This document shows positions 55,202 through 64,000 of a stretch of 64,000 nucleotides of DNA, piece by piece. Both the position numbers and the translations under genes were made by a program. Every line of letters begins with the position of its first letter. Within the stretch, counting starts at the first letter, position 1. The notes under the pieces were generated by a model. The model did not search any database. It was not told the DNA's origin and was given only the letters and a program-made list of their open reading frames with translations. The stretch comes from Nelumbo lutea (lineage: Eukaryota > Streptophyta > Magnoliopsida > Proteales > Nelumbonaceae), in NCBI GenBank assembly GCA_022828595.1, contig JAKGHH010000001.1, forward strand, positions 124,818,999-124,882,998. The letters run 5' to 3'.

Positions 55202-56550
55202 AAAGATTAAAGTATCGGTATCAAATATCGTATCAGACAACTTGGATGCGGATACGCTTGGAAAACGCATGGATACAAACGAAAAAACATGGAGACACTT
55301 GGATATGCTAAGAAAATGCATACAAATTCCAATAAAATATATTAATAGAATTAAATTTAATGTCAAAACAACTATAAATAATATATAAATATATAGGAAT
55401 TGTATATATATATATATACATACACACATACATATGAAGAAATATATTATAATTAATATAATAGGACATGTAGATATTATACAATTTTTATTAATAATGC
55501 TTCAATCAAGATTCCAAAGCAAATATTATATAGATTTTTATAAATTAATACATACAAAAAGCCAGTATTATTTTATTATCTATTAAAGTGTAAGGCATAA
55601 AGCTTATGCAACGATTATATTTGAATTATTATATCATTTTTTCTATTTTTCTATTTTTATTTTTTAACACTAACAAAAAATTCAACTAAAAAATTAATTC
55701 TTAAATGTTTGATAAATGATATTTATATTTTTTAAACAATAAATATGTTATTATAAAATGTAAATTATAATATCAATTAATAATTTATAAAAATATATAA
55801 TCTTAACTTAAAATATATCAAATATATTAAAGTTTTGAAAATGCACATCATATAAAAATTCATAAATTTTAATTAATAAAATAATTATTCCATTATTAAT
55901 ATTTTATATTTATAAAATTTCAAAGTTAAAAATTATTTTTTATATAAAATGTATATTAATGGATTTGATAGATTCAATTTATATTATATTTTCAAATACT
56001 TTGTAAACAATACTTTTATTTTTGTAAATAATAAATAAATTGTTATTTAATGCAAATTAAAATATTAATTAATAATTTATAAAAATTTAAGATATATATG
56101 CATATACATATGTGTGTGTGTGTGGATTTTATAAATTATTTATTCCATTGATTTACAAATACTAATTTTGAATATTGTTCTTTTTAATTTATAGTTGAAG
56201 TTTTTGAAAACAAATGTATGTTGTTTTTTATTTGCATGTAAACATGAAGTTTAATAAAAGTTATTTTATTACATGTATTAATATTAAATAACAAATGGCT
56301 TTTTGGTTAATCTACATGCATGTCTGGGCAGTGGGCATTCACCAAATTGGGTTTGAGTCATGTTCCCTCCATTTTTTATTGTGACACTGGTTAATACGCT
56401 TCTGTATTGGCATGTATCGGTTGATACTATGCGATATGCCCCAATGTAGTAGCGTATCGGACCAATACGCACGACTGGTGTATCGGTGCAGTCCGATACT
56501 GATATGATACGTCTCATATCGGGTGTATCATATCGATATTTCAATCCTTT
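55202..56550. mobile_element. Mutator-like non-autonomous element with perfect 9-bp target duplication
   Basis: GTTTTAGCC flanks both sides (55193-55201 and 56551-56559), the 9-bp length typical of Mutator insertions. The termini AAAGATTAAAGTATCGGTAT and ATATCGATATTTCAATCCTTT are inverted with a few mismatches. The 1.35-kb interior is very AT-rich, with a (TA)n patch at 55405-55420 and a (TG)n patch at 56111-56122, and has no gene. Confidence 0.8.
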
Positions 56551-56559
56551 GTTTTAGCC

Positions 56560-57934
56560 ATAAAAAAAGCTATTATTACTATTATAAATATTATTATTAT
56601 TAAAATGGGCCATTTTGTTCCATCCAAGTGTTGGCAACTTTGCCCCAATATGAGAAAGTTACTTATCCACCTGAGAGAGAAGATTATTCAGTTATGTGAT
56701 ACCTAGGGAAAATAAATTTTTTGTAGTCCCCATATAAATTTGAAAAAAGAACATGGGTATTTTAGTCAATGGGAACCAAAATCCCATTGACCAACTACCC
56801 CCTCTCAAAATCGAAAAAACAGAATGGGCCCTAAGAATAACTACTCCACATTCTAGAATTAATTGTGGCCTTACTACCAAAAAGTTAAAAGAATAGAAAA
56901 GAAGTTCTAAGCATTCTTGAAGACAATGCATATTAACACCTGAAATCTTTAGAGGATTCAAATCTACCATGATTTGTTAGACTTATTTATTTGTTATTTT
57001 TATTAGTAAGGCAAGAAGGATTTAGTTGTTATATTTTTCTTTTATGTTTGTTCTCTTTATTTCCCTCATCTCTTAAAGAGGGTAATTGTTATCTTTTCAC
57101 ATTTAGTTTTATTATTAATAAAACAAGACCGCCATTGGGGCCTGCTATAACTGATCTCTATGTTGAGCTAACTTCAAACGAGAGTTTAAAATGGTCTAGC
57201 TTTTGAGGAATGGATGATACTAGGTGTTGTGCATATTGATTTTTGTGGTTCTTTAGTTGACATGTTGAATTTCTTGGCCAAGGGTCTTGCAAGAAAAGAA
57301 ATTAATGGGGATTCAACCAGAGGCAAAGCATATGGTTCAAACTTCAATGTAAGCAAGCCAATTGTCACATGCCTATCCTCCTTCCTAGCCACATGCGGCC
57401 ATGTGGTTGCACTATTTGCTTCCATAAGTCAGTTTAACTCCTTAGCATTGTCTTGGCTCTTGGCCCAAGTGGCACACTCACAACTTTTACACAAAATCAA
57501 AGCTAAAAGACTTAAGAGACAAAGGAGCATATAAGGGTTTAACTTAAAAGCACTCTTTATTAGCTTAATGATAATGGTATATGACTTGCACCTCCTTTGA
57601 GGTGCAATCTTTATTCTAACCACACATTTACACCTCATATCAACCACATGTTCTATCTCTATAAGTAGAACCTTTTAGGCATCTTCTTAGATCATTCCCT
57701 CTCTAGATATTTACAAAGAAGCCTAACATATTCTAACTCAAGACTATTCTACAATATTCTACACAATACAAAAATTTTGAGATGACTCTAGAAAGTTCTA
57801 TACACATAGAACTCCACACTCTTCAAGATGGCTCTTGAAGGCTCTAGAATCCCCTAGGCTTGACTAGAAATCTCTAAAAGTAAAATGCCCATGAAACCTC
57901 TAGCTTTCAGTTTCCTTTTGCAACACTTAGGTTG
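56560..57934. other. Intergenic; one unassigned open frame
   Basis: The plus-strand frame 57214-57534 (106 codons, KPIVTCLSSFLATCGHVVAL in the middle) is the only longer open stretch. It resembles no family known to me, and its complement is also open, so it is not called a gene. A small perfect hairpin lies near 57585-57608 (TTGCACCTC..GAGGTGCAA). Confidence 0.3.
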
Positions 57935-58340
57935 TGACATTGTTCGGTTAAAATTGAAAAACCAAACCGAAATTTTCTGTTTTTTTTTTTTTTTTTTTGG
58001 TTTGGTTAATTTGGTTTTAAAAAAATTCGGTTTGGTTTTTAGGATTGGAAATTCAGTTAACCAAAAAGACCGAATTAACTGAAATTTATTATATACATAA
58101 TATAATATATACTATTAATATGTAAAACATAATGTATTATATAAAATACATTAACATATACATATATTATAATATACATAATATATAAATATATAATATG
58201 TATTAGTATAATATTAATAAAATTTGGTTTTAACCAAAAAACCAAAAAACTCGATTTTGGTTTCGGTTTTATATTTTTATAAATTCAATTTATTTGGTTT
58301 GGTTTTTAATCAAATAAACTAAATGCTCATCCCTATATTC
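57935..58340. mobile_element. AT-rich CGGTTTGGTT-type element
   Basis: AACCAAACCGAAATTTTC and GGTTTGGTTAATTTGG on the left, a TA-rich core (58085-58220), and TTTTGGTTTCGGTTTTA and TTTGGTTTGGTTTTTAATC on the right resemble the split element around LTR element 2. No target duplication was identified. Confidence 0.4.
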
Positions 58341-58689
58341 CAACATTGAATATATATAAAAATTATACATATAAATAATAAATAATTATTTCTTATTATA
58401 GTATAAAAAATTAAAGATTATATAATATAAATTTAGTTAAGTTTACAAGCTTTACAAACTTTAACTTTATTAAATTCAAGCTCGACTCGTTTAATAAATT
58501 AGGCTCGAATTTGACTAAAAAGGTTAGAGCGAGCGAATTTTTCACAAGAGAACCCCAATAATTGATCCATTAGTCTCCACTGTCAAAGTGTCTACCCCTA
58601 GCCCTATATTATCATGATGATAGGTATGATAGGAATTCTTTCTTGGTGGCCCACCATCCCTTTGATCTTACCATGATAGACCGTCTATT

Positions 58690-60791
58690 CGGCAGTTTGA
58701 AGTCTGAACGAGTTCACATAAGCGCCCCACAAGGGGGTTGGGAGAATCCGATGACAGTAAAGGAAACGAATGATGAATTGGCGAGGCATCATCGTCAACT
58801 TATTTGATAATTTCATTACATGTGTGCTATTGAGCAATGTGAGGCGCTTACGTGAACTCAGTTTTATCCTACTCAATTGCTGCTTCTGCTCCTTGATTCC
58901 TCGGAAAACAGATGAGAAAAGCAAAGATAAAGCACATCGTTGCCTGAACCCAAAAACTAACGTTTCCAATCCAACGTATTCTGCAGCAACTTTCTTTTTC
59001 AGGATATAGCGGCCTTCGATCCGAGGGTCCAAAACAAAACCTATACGGAAGTGGTACGGTAATCAACCCAGATGAATCACGTGATTGCTTGGCAGTTGAG
59101 ATTTCCGAGTTCCGAGTACCATCAATTCATTCAAATCGGGGACAGAGTCAAGGAGGGCCTCAGGAGTCAGGACCGAGAAATATCTGCTACGCCAACGGGC
59201 GTAGCCTTGGACTAAGGCCGTGAATCACATAACGTCGAATTGGAAGAAGTGACGTTAGGATGGAATCAGAAAATACATACAAGGCTGTGATTTCACGGTT
59301 TTAGCCCAAGTCTACGCCATCCGGCGTAGAGGATTTTCCCTCTCTTCGGACAAATGCTTGAGCCGTTGAGCGTGTTTGTGAAATACTCGATGCAGCATGG
59401 CGACGACGACAACCTGATTTCCAAGTCAAAGGATCTCTTCTCGTCGTTACACGCGCTTTGTATGGCCCTGATCATCTGACGTCTGACGTTGTACCCTTCA
59501 TCCAAGAACTTAGAGTTTGCCGCGTGGACAGATTTCCTTTTACACTTTTAACGTTCCAACCGTGGACTTTGAATTTATTCAGTCTAGTCAAATCATCTCT
59601 GGTTATCTCTGTTTCTGTCAGACAAGTCTCAATGGCGTATATCTACATTTACAAAATGTCCATAGTACCCTTTATAGTTATAAACAGAGAAAAAAATACG
59701 AATGCTGCGGTATTGAATTACAAATACACAGAACTTATCTGTTTCAAACATGACATTCTAGCCCTCTAGCGTTTATTATTTGAAAATATTATTAATATAC
59801 AGCGGGAATATGCTGTAAAACGTTGTGGGGCGCAGTCTCACCTTGTGAGGGCTGATTTGAACTCGAGAGGATTGCATGTTAAATCTTGGCCCTTGGGGCT
59901 TTGGCCCACGTTCTGGTCCTGTGGAACTCGTGGAGGGTAAAGTTTTTAGAAAGGATCATTTGCCACGTGGAAAACCCACCACGTAACTCGTGTCAAAAGG
60001 ATCTTTGAAACGTGGCAAGGCCGCCTTTTTACAACCCGATCACGTTGATGTCAAAAGAATCAGCAGAGATATCTACGTGGCAAGGCGGCATTGTTACATC
60101 TAGAAGATTAGATGGAAAAAATGGATAAATACAGAAAATTTGATCCAGGGGCAATATTGTAAAATGGTCGAATTGCGGGGTAGCATTTGAGATTTGACGT
60201 CGGACACCAAAACCAATGGCGGGCGGGACTCCACTCACCCCACTCTCGCGTAAAATATGAAATGAAAGTATGAAACTGAAGAAAATACAACCATCACTGT
60301 CTCTGTTGATTGTGTTCATTGAATTCAAAATTGAAAATCCATTTGAATTGAATTGGTAACACTCAGATAAACAGGTATTGTTGAACACAATTAGGATTAA
60401 GCATAGCGATCTTTTGACGCTCTCCTCCAATATCCATCCTTCGATTTGTGTACCACCGTCTCTGACCATCTTCTCGACTGTAATTTTAATTCTTTTTCTT
60501 CAGGGTTTTCCATTTTCCGTTCTATTTCGAATCTTATCTCATAATCTCTCCAGGGTTTTGGCTTCATCAGTTTTTCTCTTCTTCGTCTTATGTTCCATTT
60601 CCTTGCGAATTCTCTCTTTTCAGTTGTCTCTTGTCATTGATACTTGGGTAAATTTTCCCCTGTTGGAGGCAGTAGGAGCTGGATATATATTCTTTTGTTC
60701 ATCTTATAACGGTTTTATCGTATTTGATAGGGGTTTTAGGTTGATTTGGTGATTTCATAGACTGTCTGTAGTTAAAATTCTGTTTGGCGCA
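58690..60791 (+). promoter_or_regulatory. Upstream region of the PSK SIMULATOR-like gene
   Basis: No coding feature is supported. Two fragments of the GCGCCCCACAA repeat family lie at about 58695-58735 and, in the opposite orientation, 59817-59875. The region from about 60300 is pyrimidine-rich and likely holds the 5' UTR, possibly with an intron. No definite TATA box was identified. Confidence 0.4.
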
Positions 60792-61031
60792 ATGGGAGGT
60801 GTCTGTTCGGGTGGAACCCCGAACGGTGGTTCAAAGATTCTGGCGAAGAATTCAGGAAATTCTACGAAGGTAAGGACGATGAGTAGCTTCGACAAGCAGA
60901 AAAAGAGTTATTTTTCGTATTCCGATATGGACGTTTATGAGAAGGCCCCGCTGAAATACGACTCTGGTGAGATTGCAATATCCTCCTCAGGCAAATTGAA
61001 GCCGTCTCCAATAAGGACAGGTGCTAGCAAG
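60792..61031 (+). CDS. PSK SIMULATOR-like protein, first coding exon only (gene continues beyond window)
   Basis: The exon encodes 80 residues starting MGGVCSGGT, an N-myristoylation signal (Gly2) with a nearby Cys for possible palmitoylation. It continues with SFDKQKKSYFSY, YDSGEIAISSSGKLKPS and ends RTGASK at AAG|GTAAGT (phase 0). This organisation resembles the N-terminus of plant PSK SIMULATOR 2/3-type proteins (DUF3475/DUF668), membrane-associated growth regulators, whose next exon usually begins VS(Q/E)MSSFLG. That exon is not visible in the remaining 3 kb, so intron 1 probably exceeds the window. Without splicing the frame reads VSS then stop. Family assignment rests on the short N-terminal match. 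Confidence 0.7.
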
Positions 61032-64000
61032 GTAAGTTCCTAAGGACTTTATATTATTTATTCTTAAATTTAAACTTATTTCAATTCCTATTCTGAGTTT
61101 AGTAATGGATATATTATTTAATCAATGTTTTATTTGCATTAAGAATAGATGGGGCAATTCCATTAGTTAATATTGTTCTCAGGAAAATTTCTGGTGCCGT
61201 AATGGAGGCAATATCAGTATTGTACTGGCTGTTTTTCACATGCATTTTACAAGGTGCTTTTTTCAATCATACGTCTAGAGTTTGCCATAGAAATTTCTAA
61301 TGGAATTATCTGTTTGGAAGTAGCTATAGATCCCTGAGTCTTTTATAGGTTTCCGGTTTGCATGCAGCATGCCGACATTCCTATTAAACTTATTTTGATC
61401 CAATCAAAGATGATGATAACTCTAATTACTGGAAAGCCTTCCGAAATCAAGAGATTAAATGTGGTCTTGAATATTGCCTCTTTCTGAAGCATCCGGGCCT
61501 GATGGTCCTTTCAATCCTGTTTCATCAACACACTTTTTCACATAGCCGTTGATGTTGCAACCCAAGATGGCTTGAATTGGTTCTACGTCTCACCCTTTTC
61601 GATATTGCAAGGATGACAGAAACATGGCTAATCCAAAAGGTCCCTTGCTAGGGGGATGGTTTGGACCTGGTAAATCAGGTGTCCAGGTAGCAGAAAACCC
61701 CTCTGTAACTGCAGGCTTCAAAGTCAGACTTTTTTTTTGAAGGGTATTACTTTTGCTTTTTCTAATCTTAAAATTCCTGATATTCTTTATCATAGTATTT
61801 AAAACATAAAAAAGAACTCCCTCATTCACTAAACTCAATCAAACATTAAAATTCCACTTCTTGATAGAAAAATGCAGAAACTTTCCTAACTATTTTACAG
61901 CTTTAGTGAATATAACTTCCTGATGCAGGAGCCAAAGAGCCAAATATGGAATTTTCTGAAAATTTTACATATTTTTGTATTTTATTTGGGGTATTTTGGT
62001 CAATTTATATGTTGTCTGTGGGGTCTAGTATTTTGATTTATCTAGTCATAGTTGCATTTCTATAATTTTCATTTTTCCTAGTTCTAGTAGGAGTGCAGGA
62101 CTGGCCACCCCTATGGTGTCTATATACCATATATAAAGTGCAAATGGGGATATGATGAACGAATAAGGTTGATTTGAGATTTTACAGCCATAAGTTCATC
62201 AAAAGATATCCATTCAAATTCAGTGTTCTCAAAGGACTCACTGATTTAGGTGAGTTTTCCTTTAATTTATCAAAACCTGAAAATTTCCCATTTTGGCCAT
62301 TTTTATCTTTTTGTGTCAAACTGTATCTGACCTCCCATATCTGAGCACCTTCATATATCCTTATCTTTTATCCCTCCAAATATCATTAAAAAAATTCCAC
62401 CTAGAACCCTAGGTTCCATAGATTTTGAGCTTCCTCCCAGTCCCAAATTTTTTGTCCTTTTATGCCAAATGTACTCCAAACCTAACTAATCTTAGTCACC
62501 CTCTACAATTATCCATTCTAACCCTATCTATGAATGTTCACGACAAAAGTTCCTATCTAGATCTATTGAAGTTTTTTCATCATCTTGGGATATGTTGTGT
62601 TGGTGCCTTGAATTCTAGTTGTGATCCACTCCATGACCTGCTCCGAGTCAAGTTGAGAAAAAATCCGAAGGCAAAATTTCATAGTAAGCTATGGTGGAGA
62701 AGAGGGCTTGGGCTGTTAGGCTCAAGCCTGTAGTCCAGCACTGACCACCACTGGGAGTGCGGGGGCTCCACCAGTAGTATGGACTCGACCCACTAGGCTG
62801 TTTCTTGTATACCTCATTGTATCTTGCACAGGAAACTATCTTGTATCTTAAGCACCAAGAAAAGAGAGTGTGGGAGTGTGTGAAACACAATGAGAGAGGG
62901 TTCTTCGGGTGTATTGGGATATAGGGTTTGGTGAGAGAGGCTGTATACACTGTGAATGTAACCTCTACTGTTGATAGTGGATTTCTTCTCCTTTGATGCC
63001 TGTGGACATGGGCTATAAGACGAACCATTTCTTCTCCTTTTACACTGTGAGTGTAACCTCTACTGTTGATAGTGGATTTCTTCTCCTTGTCTTCTTTGTT
63101 GTTCCTCTTCTTTCTCCTGTTCCATTTGTTTATCTTGCTATCTTGGATTGTTCAAGCCCTACAAACTTTGGTTCCTGGGTTTATATGGTTTTGGTACATC
63201 AGTTGGAACTTGGGAGCTGAAATTTGGTGTCTTACATGAGACTAGCACTGCAATTCCATATATTATTTGGGAACCACACAAGGTTTTGCACCCAAAAGTG
63301 GGAATCACAGTACAGGATAAACCCGTCCTAACCCACCTAAAATCATCTTATGGTTATTCAAGTCCTACATCACTTTTGCTACAATACCATCATGGGAATT
63401 ATGAATGATAGAGTTTTTCCTTTTACCCGAAATTAATTTTCAATGTTACAAGCCTTACCTTAGTGGATATCAGTAACAGTATTCTGATTGTTGACAAGGG
63501 AATTCTCTAATTGAAATGGAGGAAAGGAGAATCTGGATGGTTGTGTTAACCTTATTTTCAACTTGAGTTTACCTTCATCAAGTGCACCCTAGATTTTGGT
63601 TTTGTGATCAATAGGTGGATAGAAATAGAAATGAAATCAAATAGGTCCCGCATTGGATAATATAGAGCTAAATAATGGTCTAGATCAGTAATGCATATTG
63701 ACGCCATGTGACTTTATGTTACTTTTTTGTTGATTTATGTACACATGTTGCATATCTTTTGTTCTGGAATGGTATCAGCAGCAAAGGCTCAGTCCATCAA
63801 AATCTGCTGAGGATTACCCCCTAGCATACCTTTTTCTGCTAAAGCCCTTGTTAGAAGCTCTTCAACTATCAACAGTAATCAAATCACTTTTAAGCCTAGA
63901 TGCCAGGTTCTTAACCATCAAGTAGTAAATAAACCACTTGCATGCTTAGCTGATGGTCTATTCTTTGTAAAGTTGCCATGAAGTGTTATTTTACCATTAT
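61032..64000 (+). other. Presumed intron 1 of the PSK SIMULATOR-like gene
   Basis: No exon of the gene was recognised here. The stretch contains a 50-bp segment repeated at 62946-62995 and 63041-63090 (TACACTGTGAATGTAACCTC...). Sequence around 62820-63090 (CACAGGAAACTATCTTGTAT, CCTGTGGACATGGGC) looks like a decayed copia-type LTR fragment, with low certainty. Confidence 0.45.
62946..63090. repeat. Two-copy 50-bp repeat, 95-bp period
   Basis: TACACTGTGA-TGTAACCTC, CTACTGTTGATAGTGGATTT and CTTCTCCTT occur in both copies with a single A/G difference. They are separated by a 45-bp spacer ending in a second CTTCTCCTTT. Confidence 0.8.

Noticed and set aside
57214..57534. 106-codon gene
   Set aside because: No recognised family, no intron or promoter evidence, and the opposite strand is also open; kept only as an unassigned frame.
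58695..59875. A 1.2-kb TIR transposon bounded by GCGCCCCACAA / TTGTGGGGCGC
   Set aside because: The inverted motifs are better explained as two independent copies of the dispersed repeat family; the flanks show no target duplication.
62820..63090. Solo copia LTR
   Set aside because: Phrases resemble copia LTR ends, but no TG...CA borders or target duplication could be located.

Overview
This is a window of plant nuclear DNA, almost certainly from an angiosperm. It carries plant-specific gene families with GT-AG introns (a plant-type eIF4B, an Ole e 1/extensin-like secreted protein, an E-class pentatricopeptide-repeat protein, a DC1 zinc-finger pseudogene and the first exon of a PSK SIMULATOR-like gene). 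It also carries a plastid-derived trnQ(UUG) fragment and plant transposon types: Ty3/gypsy Tat-lineage elements with an archaeal-type RNase H, an RNase H-bearing L1, hAT-, Mutator- and Tourist-like non-autonomous elements. The species cannot be fixed from sequence alone.

Layout. 0.6-5.3 kb: eIF4B-like gene (+) with a 3.4-kb intron, followed by a three-copy 118-124-bp tandem repeat. 6-12 kb: no host gene, but several inverted-repeat elements and LINE scraps. 11.8-12.7 kb and 23.35-23.65 kb: two inverted copies of one ~450-bp repeat; the second copy is split by a 10.6-kb gypsy/Tat element (12740-23352). 24.06-25.2 kb: three-exon Ole e 1-type gene (+). 25.5-26.6 kb: hAT-like element carrying plastid psbK-trnQ DNA. 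27.4-32.9 kb: a complete-length but dead L1 (minus strand) bounded by a 17-bp target duplication. 34.4-39 kb: intronless PPR gene (+) between two direct copies of a flanking repeat, one of them interrupted by a Tourist-like MITE. 39.85-40.6 kb: DC1 pseudogene. 41.38-41.52 kb: inverted fragment of the PPR gene's 3' end. 41634-52106: a second gypsy/Tat element with a perfect 5-bp target duplication. 52-58.7 kb: AT-rich, MITEs, a Mutator-like element with a perfect 9-bp target duplication. 60.8 kb to the end: exon 1 and intron 1 of a PSK SIMULATOR-like gene (+) that runs off the window.

All recognisable host genes are on the plus strand and appear independent; there is no operon-like or clustered pathway. 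Most of the window is nested repeats. The most unusual material is (i) an antisense gene, with introns and its own TATA box, embedded between integrase and the 3' LTR of both Tat elements; (ii) plastid DNA inside a hAT-like element; and (iii) several insertions whose pre-insertion site can be read from a paralogous copy in the same window.

All similarity and family statements come from reading motifs by eye. Exon boundaries are inferred from splice sites and family resemblance, with no transcript data.
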